NCBI GenBank assembly: GCA_020726505.1
Contig: JAHLEZ010000002.1
Coordinates: 2,108,001 to 2,172,000, forward strand
Length of the DNA stretch: 64,000 nucleotides
Source of the DNA: Leptodontidium sp. MPI-SDFR-AT-0119
Taxonomy: Eukaryota; Ascomycota; Leotiomycetes; Helotiales; Leptodontidiaceae
Direction of reading: 5' to 3'
In this document: positions 1-10,139 of the stretch, piece after piece
Numbering within the stretch: position 1 is the stretch's first letter
Layout: each line of letters starts with the position of its first letter
Notes under the pieces: generated by a model
The model's input: the letters and a program-made list of their open reading frames with translations, nothing else
What the model was told of the DNA's origin: nothing
The model's database searches: none
Translations under genes and position numbers: made by a program

Positions 1-669
1 ATTCACATGCCATCAAGTATCCTGGAACAACACCTCACAATCCAGGCCAGTGGTGGTGCCATACAGCCTGCACTGCACTGCACTGCAACTCTCCATGCAC
101 TGCCATCCTTTGACAACATCCACCCCACTAGATGTATTTTCCACCTCGCCAATCGAAGCAATGACATCACGTCCACCCCGCCACTAAATATGACCTGCAT
201 CAACCCAAGGACACTAAACCATATACAGCAACAAACTGACCATCGCAGCTGAACGAGGTATGGTATTGATGTCTCTGGATAAGGGGTGCACCAATCAGGG
301 GAGCTGTGCTGGGCCTTGAGTGGGTAAGGTAGCTGAGATGGTGGGATGGACAGGTGGGCTGGAGCTTGAGTTTAAGTTCAGTCGAGCTGGGATAAATGCG
401 GATGCTGTAGAATAGTACAGGACAATAGGTGTGGATGGGCAATAAGAGGATAGGATAGCGGGGTTCATCGAGTGAGACATACCGACCTACCTACTCTAGC
501 AGGTCTTGGTATTTAAACCCCTCAAGACCCTTACATCCCCTCCCGTCCCTCTTCCCCTCCCTCCTCTCTTGTCTTGTCTATCAACAACTTCAACTTAAAC
601 TGTCTATATCTACGTACGACCTTTTCATCCCACCAACCAACACTTCGCTACCTACAACCAACCGCTATA
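1..669. other. Left-edge non-coding stretch and promoter of the Hmp1-like gene
   Basis: No convincing gene is visible here; the short open frames lack family features. About 538-585 is a strongly pyrimidine-rich tract (runs of C and T), of the kind common just upstream of highly expressed filamentous-fungal genes, followed by an AC-rich leader to the ATG at 670. A TATA-like TATTTAAA lies near 510. These support an active promoter for the downstream plus-strand gene, but this is inference from composition only. Confidence 0.4.
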
Positions 670-1325
670 ATGGATTTCCTCAAGAAAGGCGCAGAGATGC
701 TCAACAAGAACAAGGCCAGCGGAAGCACAGAGCAACAAGCTTCAGGAAGCACTGGCGCTCCTGCCCAGGGACAGGCTGCTGGCGGTCAGGCATCTGGAGG
801 TCAGGCATCTGGAGGTCAGGATTATGGTGATAAAGGTATGTCGTCCTCTTTCTATCCCTATGTCTCATATCTATTTCCTCCTGCATGAGCAAGAACCAGC
901 CCGAGGCTTTCAAGTCAAGAGAAGGGAAGAGATGGGAAACGATGCGCTACTTGAATGTATGTATGCTAACGAAATATCACACAGCCTTCGATTTCATCTC
1001 CAAGAAGACAGGCTACAAAATAGACCCCAACACCAGCGAGAAGATCACCGATGGCGCTCGTGGCTTGTACGAGAAGCAGACTGGGTACGTCCTTCCTCCC
1101 TCTCCTCTCCTCCACTCCTTACACCCCAACTCGAAGCAATCCCCTCCCCATCCAACCCAGGACAAGTGCGCATGCCTCTCCCTGTTCATCCCCCATGACA
1201 GCGGAGAGGGCCCACAGAACCACAACCTAATACCGTGTTGCGTATAGAAGCAAGGTTGATTCCAAGTACTCCAACTAATCTCGTCGCCTTGCAGGAAGAA
1301 GGTTGATCCTAAGTGGTCGAACTAG
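670..1325 (+). CDS. Hmp1-like small stress/DNA-structure protein with alternative last exons
   Basis: Spliced model: exons 670-835, 985-1084 and 1295-1325, giving about 98 residues. The N-terminus is MDFLKKGAEML, followed by a low-complexity Ser/Gly/Gln stretch with two AGGQASGGQ-like repeats. After the first intron comes the conserved core: DKAFDFISKKTGYKIDP, then SEKITDGARGLYEKQTG, then KKVDPKWSN. This layout (basic amphipathic start, Gly/Gln linker, EKITDGAR motif, SN end) resembles the small fungal proteins annotated as mismatched base pair and cruciform DNA recognition protein Hmp1. The biochemical role is taken from that annotation and not shown here. Introns are GTATGT...CACAG and GTACGT...TGCAG. 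A second, proximal copy of the last exon lies at 1248-1278 and is also in frame (ends SKVDSKYSN), so two C-termini are possible. The gene is convergent with the minus-strand gene at 2048-2461. Confidence 0.75.
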
Positions 1326-2047
1326 ATGTTGATTCTTTGATGGATGGATGGGAGGATATCTGGCTGGAGTTTTCTTGGATAAGGGATTGTTCTTGTCATC
1401 ATATGATGGATGGGAAGATGGATGGATCAATGAATATCCTTTCGAATCAGTCCTGGTTTTGTCTCTCTGCTTTCTTACCTAGCTATACTATCCTATCCTT
1501 CACGTTACAGAGATGATTTGCAGATCTGGTTGTCTCTTTAAATTATGTCGCGGAGTTGAAGCCAACTTCATGCGCAGATCCAATCCAGCAATGCTATGCG
1601 GCAACATGCGATGTTTTGAAATACACACGTTTACGGTATCCATTTTCCAATAAAGCCATCTTGAAGATTCAAAGTCTATTTACATGGAAGTCGCGAGTGC
1701 CTCTCAAGCTGTGCCACAAGCAAGTCCAGAGGCGGGCAACTCTCCACATCAAACGGGGGTGGGGAAGGAAATCAGCCTTCAACTTCAACCAAGCACATTC
1801 ACAAAATAATCGCCGCTGCTTAACCTAGATAGGATTCTATCTTGTATGATCGTCAGTTTATTTTTCCATCTAGTCACTAGGTAGGTAGGTTTGTAAGCGT
1901 GAGCGCTTGTCTCCTGTACAAGTACAAGTCCAAGGGCCATGGGGCAGAGCCAAGCGAAGAAATGAAACACCAAACAAAATAGGAATGGTTTACCTGTTAT
2001 CGACCTTTTTTCCCTGCCCATCCAGACCTGGACTTCCGCCATCGTTT
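1326..2047. other. 3' flanks between two convergent genes
   Basis: No gene is supported. The first part is the 3' flank of the Hmp1-like gene, with GATGGATGG-type repeats at 1338-1425. The right part (about 1914-2047) is the 3' UTR of the next minus-strand gene and contains a good splice donor (GTAAAC, starting at 1993 on the minus strand) with an acceptor near 1914. Part of this segment (about 1950-1985) is recognisably similar to about 6948-6982 behind the second paralogue. Confidence 0.5.
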
Positions 2048-2461
2048 TCACTTGTTGCCATTGTGTTTTTGGCCGCCCCCGTTGTTGTTGGTTATGGTGT
2101 TATAGAAAGCCGCATTGAAAGCATTGACTCTAGCAGCTACTGCTTCAACTCGGGAAACAACTATGCTCGCATCGTTGGCATCGTGCGCCACAGGAGCCAC
2201 GACAGGCAAAGAAGTGTCAGCTATAAAGGCTTTGAAGCGTCCAGTAGCTAGTGCTGTATCTTCAGCCACTTGTGCTGCGGTTTTCGGAGAAGGAGAGGTC
2301 GGCGCGGGTGCAAATCTAGCGAGAGGATGTTCAGTTCAGAATGTTGGACAATGAAATGGAGTAAGTAACAGGGAAGATGAGGATATGGGAAGAAAGTTCG
2401 TAGGTACGTACTCCTCTGCTGAGCCATTGACGGCAATATCCGAGGAGGTTGTAGCAACCAT
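2048..2461 (-). CDS. Small paralogous family protein, copy A
   Basis: Two exons, 2412-2461 and 2048-2315, joined across a 96-bp intron (GTACGT...GCTAG), give 105 residues. I do not recognise the family. The protein has a short Thr/Ser-rich start (MVATTSSDIAVNGSAEE), a Pro-rich stretch (FAPAPTSPSPKT), then an apparently helical core. The core has the pattern AEDTALATGRFKAF, a DTSLP turn, and VEAVAARVNAFNAAF; the tail is Asn/Gly-rich and ends GNK. Two more copies with the same exon structure and strand lie at 7045-7445 and 12915-13289. The intron splits the same Glu codon (GA|A or GA|G) in all three, which strongly supports the model and common ancestry. There is no signal peptide or membrane segment, so it is probably intracellular. 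Function unknown. Confidence 0.8.
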
Positions 2462-3000
2462 CGTGGATGGGTGATGAATGGTGGTTCTTTGCGAGAAGTG
2501 TTTGATGAAGTAAAGGGTGTCTGGACTTATAATGATATATGCCAGAGTCCAAGTAGTGGAAATAGAGTGAAGTAATACCTCAGGTGGAAGGTGTTAAATA
2601 AAGATGATGTTTTCGGGGGGATGTCGCTGGGGAGACGGGAGCAAGCGTCTTATAAAGGTATGCCATCATGTCCTCGAGGACAGTTTTAGTAGACTCTCCA
2701 ACTTGGAGGTGTTACTGTTTGAACTGAAGGATATGCCAAGTGTTCGGCTGAAAGATATCTTTGTTGTGCAGAGGTTGAGACGGGAGTCTCGACCAATAAA
2801 AAGGCTCAAACGAGCCTACCTCAGCTGTCGTCTTAGCGAGTCCAAACAACCCTAGGCCTTGAGTCGTGCTTAGCGGGCGAAGCATGCATGTCAAACCAGT
2901 TCGCCTCACTCTTGTCAAGATCTCGTCAAGACAGTTAAGTGTCTCGATGTTTTAAGAAGGTGTGGTGTCAAATACTTAGATCGCAATCCCGCAACCAACT
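2462..3000. other. Upstream region of copy A
   Basis: Presumed promoter and leader of the minus-strand gene. A small frame around 2604-2855 has no family features. Composition drifts towards AT from about 2900. No other signal was seen. Confidence 0.4.
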
Positions 3001-5827
3001 AATAGTAACTACTTAAAGAAGTATATTCCAAGAAATTATATAATGTCTCTCCCTACGTCCCGAGACGCCCCCTATAACGACACAAATCGTAGGTACTTCG
3101 AGTTCAAGCAACTCAAAATCTGTGAACGCTCTAGAATATCTATTTATTTTCGTTTTAGTTACACTGTATACCTCTCCCGAACACTTCTAACCTATTAACT
3201 CCGAAAATAATTATCGCGTCGTCGCCGCCCCTTGAATTTTCAAAGAGCCTCCTTTTACGCTATAATAAGACCCCTTAATACGCGACACTATCTTTAAGTT
3301 TTTTTCACCTTTTAAACACATCGATCGATTAAACATAGATATGCAGGTTCTATTATCATACTAAAATGCTATTGCCACTCTTGTGGCGGCTGGAGTGTGC
3401 CCTGTCACACAACGTCACCACAAAGGATGATACCTCCTCCAATTAAGCGATCAAGGATCCTAGTCAGCGGTGATGTGGTTATAGTAGTCTTGGTAAAATT
3501 ATATCGCAATAAAATCTGTGGCTGTGAAACGTGTGACGGCGACGTTTGTGGCTTCGCGCCTTGCCGGAAAGTTCCCGTTTCCCGACATCCTCCGTTAAGA
3601 GCAAAAAGTGGCCCTGTGCACAGCTCCAGAAGACAGATCAAGAGAAACACATCACTTTTATGCCTCGCAACCACGGACACTGATGTCCCAGTAAGCATTT
3701 CTCATCTCTGCACTGGAGGCCCAATACACATGGTGCCTGGCGAGCAATACAGAGCTGTCAACGGATAGTCTAATTGTTAAACACAATGTCATTATCAACT
3801 TAACCGACAATATGTACAACATGAAAATCTCAAGAAGAATTGCTATTATTGGGCTTGTAACCCTTGTTCTATACCTGAATATACAAACATGAAAGCTTTC
3901 ATATCTTCCTACGCAATGTTTGTAGCTTCTGAGGTAGGCGCATCACTGGCCTCACCAGCGACACCTTCAGTACGGTTTCCAACACGCGCAACATCAGCGT
4001 ATTTTTCTAAAAAGTCCCCAGCATACTCCAAAAGAATCGTTCTCTCGGTTCTTATATCATCATCCTGAATAAGCCGGGAAACGGAGTATACTGCAAAGCA
4101 CAGGGTTAACGTGATTAAATAGAAGATCAGCACATTTCCGCCGCCGTCTTTCCCAGCGTCCACGTCAAGGTGTCGAGTCCAGACAAAGCCGAAATACATT
4201 CCAAGCGCAAGTAGTAAAGAGAGAAGTGAGGCTGATAGAAGAATCTGCGGTGCTGACATCGTGATGACGGATGCTACACTTGGAGTAAAGCACTGCTCCA
4301 CGATATCGGGCGATAGATTTCCTGCGCTCGACGCTAGTGTAATATAGTCGGTTGGATCGCCTCGAAACTTATGTGATCTTTTGATTTGCCAAAGAGAATC
4401 GCCTCTCTGTGCAGGAACTCTGCCTCGAATCCAACCTCGTACTTGTTTCGCCTGTAGTAGTCGTCCCATCACTCGTTGTTGAGTGGAAGCGTAGTATACT
4501 GCTATTAACGAGGATATGATGCTGAAAACAAAGGATGCCTTTACAATCCAGTGTGTCTGACTGAGATTGTCTAAGGATAAACCGGTAATCGCAATCTGAG
4601 CTACAATAGCTGCCTGTAATAACAATAAAGGTCAGTATAGTACCAACCTAGTTAACTTCCTACGGCTTTTTGAATGGAGGAACGTACCGCTACAGATATC
4701 ATAGTGCACTCGTCCTGGACGGACTTCTTGAAGTTGAGTGCATCGTCGTCGCTCACAGTCCCAAGCACGTGTGCTTCAGTACGCCAGGTCGTTCGACTCC
4801 CAAACAAGTATAAGAAGATTCCAGATACCCCGTATAAGTCAACAAGATCTATTGGGCGACGGATAGTTTGTGTGAAGATCTGTACAACAGCGATGACACT
4901 CGAGGCTAACGAGAGTGGTTCCATCGCTCCGCTGGCTCGGTCTGAGACGGTCTGCGCGATTGATGATAGATCCAGGAGAGTTCTTTTGTACGCTGGACTT
5001 AAGTCATGGGAATCGTCGTTGCTATTGCTGAGGTTCTCGTTGCGTTGGGTAGGGCGGTGCAGCAGAGGGAAGCAGCGCCACGACGCATCTGCGTCCAATC
5101 TCCGAGCTATCAAAGTTGGGCTATAACGTCCCTTCGTCGCAGCGCAACTTTCGTCACCTCTATGGAGGTCGCGGTCAAAAGCTGACTGGCTCTATCCAAA
5201 TTATCGTCGCGATGATAATGTGGAAGGAGACGAGAGCGCGCTCTCCTAGGCCCAGGCACCAGCACTGCTGCGCACCTAGCGCATGGAATGTTCGAGAAGC
5301 ATGCTACTACGCCACACGCGTGACATTCTAAGCCACGCACGGAACTATGCCTGAAAATCGTGGCTAAGTGAAATATAGCGAGCTCGGTCGTGAACATAAT
5401 AATTTGTATCTCGGCTAATGTATATTACTAAGCAGTGAAACATGTCGACCCTCCTGCTGCACCGGCGTAACTCCCGGACTATATTCTTTACCTCTCTGAG
5501 TGTCTTTAAATTTACCTAAGTGCTCCGAAGTATAAAAGACTCTAAATTTCCTAAATAAACGGGGTGGTATAGCAGAAGCGGCGATCGGTGGCGTAAGTAA
5601 AACGATCGACAGTATAATCAGCCGTACTCGTTTTTCTTTGGCAAAGTGGTCTTCTTAGGGACAAATAGTTAAAGAAAGTGATATATAAATAACAGCTTCG
5701 TAGACTTGCCCCAAAAAAAATTCTAATTCAAAAATTATAGATTCGTCTCGCGACAGCGGGCGTCTCGGGACGCAGGGACAGACGTTATTAAAGTTATCTA
5801 AATATAAAATTTAAAGAAGGTTACTAT
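3001..5827. repeat. Decayed inverted-repeat pair enclosing 2.8 kb
   Basis: The left arm 3001-3070 and the reverse complement of 5759-5827 both begin AATAGTAAC and both end with a conserved stretch. That stretch reads CCCTACGTCCCGAGACGCCC on the left and CCCTGCGTCCCGAGACGCCC on the right, with about 24 of the innermost 26 positions equal. The middle of each arm is AT-rich and diverged, as expected after RIP. This fits the terminal inverted repeats of an old DNA transposon, or two separate insertions of one repeat. No clear target duplication and no transposase are visible. AT-rich, stop-dense DNA extends inward to about 3370 on the left and from about 5400 on the right. The unmutated gene at 3909-4924 lies between the arms. 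Confidence 0.5.
3909..4924 (-). CDS. Fungal four-helix membrane protein, unknown function
   Basis: Exons 4688-4924 and 3909-4613 are joined across a 74-bp intron (GTACGT...TTACAG, phase 0) to give 313 residues. The start MEPLSLASSVIAVVQI is the signature N-terminus shared by many fungal proteins with STAND- or effector-type architecture. The rest is an uncharacterised membrane protein with hydrophobic segments at about residues 80-94, 101-121, 200-223 and 240-257. An Arg/Lys-rich loop (VRGWIRGRV) follows the second segment, and the C-terminus is acidic and Ala/Thr-rich. The motif SVQDECTMISVA precedes the first helix. Family membership is a judgement from pattern only. The gene sits between two inverted-repeat arms in an otherwise AT-rich, RIP-like neighbourhood, yet its frame is intact. 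Confidence 0.7.
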
Positions 5828-7044
5828 TTCAATCACTAGATCCCGGGAGGGGGGGGTGGGGAACGCTTGTTTCTACTTGGTCGTCATCTGTCCCACTTCC
5901 TTTTTTACCTACCTAGGTACCTATTTAAGATTCTTTCCTGCCTTATTCCAAAGGTCTCCAAGAATGAGAATAAGGGGCTAAAATAAATCGTTTGTGTACT
6001 TGAAAACATAAAATGAAATCCCAGAGACTACCTAGGTACTGTCTCAATTGCTTCAATTTCTTCTGGTCTTGTTTCTTTTGCATGCGTTGCTGCTGTGCTG
6101 TTTCTTTTTCTGGGAGAAAGAGTTGAAGTCAACTCTGCGCAGTGCGTACGCAATTAAATATTGCGCACCGAACGAGAAAATGTCCACTCATTGAAATGCA
6201 CACACAGTTATTCATTTCCCAACGACTCTGAACAATCCAACTCTCTTCACAGAAGCTTTACCGTCAGTCTTCCCCTGTTTGTCAACAACAACTTCCTGAT
6301 GGGGTGTTAGGGGATCTTTAGATGGATATAAAGCTTGATGCAAGTGTTCTGGCAAGAAGGACGGATAGATGGATTATTGAATTCTTTGTAAAGCTATTTT
6401 GGTATTCTCTTCCTTGCTTGGATCTCTTGTTTACATGGCCGTTCCGTAACCCAGAGATTACAGAGCTCTAAGGATTGGGAAGAGGGCCGCTCGACTAAGT
6501 CACCTACCAGTTGGTGAACTGCCCATTCCATCTCATTTTCGTTCAAGTCGCAGTGTTGAAGTAAGCTTCACGTATACAGTTCACCCACCAATGCAATGCA
6601 GGAGGCTCCATCCCCTTGAAATGCAAAAATACCCGTCAATGTATGTATTGAAAATTTATATACAAGAAACTTATGTCGAGCTGTGTTGGTGTTGTGTGAC
6701 AGACAAGCGAGCAGCGAGGTGGGTAATAATCTCCGTTATCAAAGAACTCTATCCGAGCTTTTCGTTCTTCATTAAATCATCACTCATGTATCATAACCTG
6801 ACTACAAAGAAAAGCATATCCATCTCATCTCATCCATTTTAATTTAACCCTAATCTCTTCTGATGTCGTGTCAGCGAGAGTATCTATTCCGTGGAAGTTT
6901 TCATGTCAGGGGTCTCGGAATAGTTGGCTGAAGTAAACATCCCAGTTCTCAAGCGAAGAAACGAAACATCAAGCAAAATAGGGGAGACATACCCTTTCCA
7001 TCCTTTTAATCCTTCTAGTTAATGTGTATCTTCCGTTGTCTTTC
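5828..7044. other. Intergenic, 3' flank of copy B
   Basis: No gene is supported. There is a short G-run near 5849-5857. Near 6928-6993 is the putative 3'-UTR intron of copy B: the minus-strand donor GTATGT begins at 6992, and an acceptor TTCAG ends at 6928. The segment 6948-6982 shares an almost identical block (CAAGCGAAGAAACGAAACAT) with the equivalent position behind copy A. Confidence 0.45.
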
Positions 7045-7445
7045 TCACTTGTTGCCACCGTGGTCGTCACTGCCTTCGTTGTTGCCCTTGTCAAACGCCG
7101 CATCGAAAGCGTCGATATTGGCAGCTGCCTCTTGAATTCGAGATGGAGCTGTGCTTGCATAGCTCTCAGTATACTGAGCAGTCAAGATTGGGAGCAATGT
7201 ATCATCCATGAAAGCTTCGCAGCGTCGAGTTGCTAGTGCTGCATCTTCTTCGACTTGGTCTGGAGTTCTTGGAGGAGGAGAAGCAGACGAGGGAGCGAAT
7301 CTGGAGAGGATTTTGGGTTAGCATGTTGGACAACGAAGTGAAGTAAGTTACAGGAAGTAAGCTGGGATGCGGAGAGGGATATTTATTGGCCTTACTCGTC
7401 TGCAGAGCCGTTGACTGCTGTGGTTGAGGAAGTGCTCGCAGCCAT
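7045..7445 (-). CDS. Small paralogous family protein, copy B
   Basis: Exons 7396-7445 and 7045-7300 are joined across a 95-bp intron (GTAAGG...CTCCAG) to give 101 residues. The architecture matches copy A: MAASTSSTTAVNGSADE, a Pro/Ser stretch (FAPSSASPPPRTPDQ), a core with VEEDAALATRRCEAF and DDTLLP, then IQEAAANIDAFDAAF and a Gly/Asn/Asp tail ending GGNK. The conserved spacing and the shared split Glu codon argue for a functional protein-coding gene. No known domain is recognised and no targeting signal is seen. All three copies end in AAGTGA with a further splice donor 52-61 nt downstream of the stop. Confidence 0.8.
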
Positions 7446-10137
7446 GATGGATGGTAGGTCTTGATGATAATGGATGAACGGGGGGAAGGGTGGAGATGCT
7501 GGAAGTAATGATAGACCGATTTGATTGAAGTTTATATGAGGCCGAATGTGATGATGGTGGAAGAAGATGTTGCTTGAAAAAAGGCAGAGATGCAAGTGTT
7601 TGATGTTTACCCAATCAGGACAGCCACGTGATGGAATCAAGCCTGGAGGGCTATGAGGACATATCGTGCGATGAGAATGATACTTTCAGCAGGAAAGAAT
7701 TGTGGAAATGAGAGGGAAGTAAGGCTCCTTATATAAAGACTACACATCGAATAGTTTTTGGGCACCTTTCCCACCTCCCAAGGTCTAAGTATTCAATTAA
7801 CATGACCCTGAATGTCAAGAATTCCCCCCTTCCCCCCCGACATTGCTAGGTAACGCCAGAGCCAGTAGAACACTCACCGCAAACAAACTCACCAATGAGG
7901 TCTTCGATATTATATGCGGTAACAGCCAATGTTCAGGGATGGTGATTTAGCGAGTCCACACAATCGTCCAGCCAGGAACTAAGGTAAGCGGCCAAAGAAA
8001 GAACTGTAAACTGTACCTGAAGCCTTGTCGACGATGTAGCTGATTGGTAGTAAGAAACCGGAACAATCGCTTTGCCGCTTGCATGAACAAATGCCTCAGC
8101 ATCCACACCACTACTATGAAGGATGAAAGTCACCTCAGGTGGCCAGCTGTAGCAGGGCGCATTGCATTCCGAACCCCTCTTTCCAATGTGCATACAAAAT
8201 CAAAACAGATGGGGAGTTTGTGCAACGCCTCGTTCGAGTCTGGGATAATATAGTTGCATACCAGTTAAAGTGACATAGGTGCAGGCCAATTCGCCAGGTT
8301 TCTTACCACTATGTTGAGCTCACCGACATCCGTTGTAATAGTCACTGCGCCATATGTTCTAGATCAGAGAAAAGTTTAGTTGAAAATACTGCACCCACGA
8401 GTTTGATTTTATTGAAGATTGTCAGCTGACACCTTTCTCATCTTAGCGCTGATCGGATCGACTCCTTTATCGGAGTGAGGAAGTTGAGATTTACAACACG
8501 TACCTGTGTGCTAGCCTAGCTAACACGACCCCGAAAGTTCCTCTCTTCTCTTAATCATCACCTATATTTAATCTAGTATTAGGGATGTTAGGAACTTGTA
8601 ATCCAAGGCACTATGTGCCTTGCTAAGTGGTGCCCTAGCCCCATCCCTTAGACTCCCCTCCCACCCCACTCCGTTCCTTCGGGGTAGAAGAGAGCCAAGA
8701 GGTACGAAGGTACGAAGATACAAAGGTACAAGAAGTAAGTAATCTAATTGGACCCCATTAAATGAAAGTAAACAATCCCACGATAAGGCCTTATCAAGGT
8801 GAAACGAGCTTTAATACGTCCCCGCGATGGGGCCATATTTGAGTTCGTACCAATGATATTCATTTCAAGAAGCCTTGCATATGCACAGTCAGGTGATATT
8901 TTTAAGCCAATTAACCCCCCCCCCCCCCCCCCCCCCCCTTTTAAGCCAACCAAACACTAGCGCGAAAAGGGGCCCAACAGTAAGATTATGGAAACGTATA
9001 CTAATTTTGGTGTGTATGCCTCGCGCCGCAGCGCTAAGCCCTCTCTTCAGTCGTACCTCTTTGCTTTCGGTAACAGGAAACGATGTTTTGGAGTATGGCG
9101 AGAACCAAGAATGAGAATAAATGGTGGATTGGAATATTAAACTGAAGGCAAGAACAATTTCCTGCAGAATTATCTGAGGTATGATCTCAGCGAGTCCTGA
9201 TATGGCAGTTGATTGAGAGAAGACTTTTCGGCTGTGTATTCATTGGTGGAAAGGAACCCATGACTATTGTACTGCAACAATAGCAATAAGCGGGGACATC
9301 GAGAGAGATCGAGGGAAGAAGAACTCCTGCGGCTTACTAGTGGAATCACACAGGACTAGCGCAAGATCGGAACTCCGGGGAATCACCGAAAGCTCATTTT
9401 TCTATGAGGACGAATAATCTCCTGCAGAAGAAAGGCAAACATTCTGACTTGCTTTCAGCTCTTCACCTAGCTTTAAATTATGTGTGCCTCTCGAGGAAAG
9501 CCCAGTTAGAAGTCTTCTATGGAGCATTAACACGAGTCGGTGAGATTTCTCATTTTGACTTATCAATGTGACCGAGTAAGGCTGACGACAGACACGCCAG
9601 TTGGCTCTTTTTCCTAGGGTATAGGGTTAAAAGCAGCTATGCCAGCAGCTACAGCGTCACAGTCAGAAGCGGGAGCACGAGCTAGCCTTGTACCCGTGGG
9701 AATATGAGACCGCCAAACTGGTGTCCGCTGCAAAGGTCTTGGTGAGTTTCGAGAGCAAGTGCTCGTTCGGCCTTGACTTCGGCAGACATCGTTCTACATT
9801 AAGCCATATTATTGGAACTAAAAGCTATCGATAGTGGTGAGAGCAGAGGCTATTCCAAATTTAGGCCTCTGTATTGCATTTTCAAAGAGTCCTTTGAATA
9901 TTAAGAACCAAACGTATGTCGAGCTCGTCTGACAGGACGCTTTAACAGCGAGGTGGTTTTCTTCAAAGTCATTGATGTGAGAGTCGGAATGAAAATAGTG
10001 AAGTATGATTTGATAAGGAACTAAGTACAAGGCAGATATTTGCAAGAGGTTTGTGGAGATAGTTGACAGTAGTGACATTATTTCTTGATATTTTTGTGGT
10101 TTAAGTACAATTCAATTGACCCCCAGCGTGTTCATGG
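7446..10137. other. Long gene-free stretch between copy B and the Fot1-like element
   Basis: No gene could be supported over 2.7 kb on either strand. The first ~300 bp are the presumed promoter of copy B. Around 8705-8740 there are short GGTACGAA-type repeats, and a 24-C homopolymer lies at 8915-8938. The rest is unremarkable sequence without coding signal. It may be old repeat DNA, but I see no element ends. Confidence 0.4.
8915..8938 (+). repeat. Poly-C tract (24 C) flanked by direct repeats
   Basis: An uninterrupted run of 24 cytosines. The motif TTTTAAGCCAA occurs immediately on both sides, at 8900-8910 and 8939-8949. The tract could form G-quadruplex or i-motif structures and is also a likely place for sequencing length error. 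Confidence 0.85.
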
Positions 10138-10139
10138 TA

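Noticed and set aside
3397..3768. Open frames on both strands near 3.4-3.8 kb
   Set aside because: No recognisable protein; they lie inside the inverted-repeat unit next to AT-rich DNA and probably reflect old repeat sequence.
5110..5397. Open frame upstream of the four-helix membrane protein, possible extra N-terminal exon
   Set aside because: The conserved MEPLSLASSV start at 4924 is the natural N-terminus, and no splice pair links the upstream frame to it sensibly.
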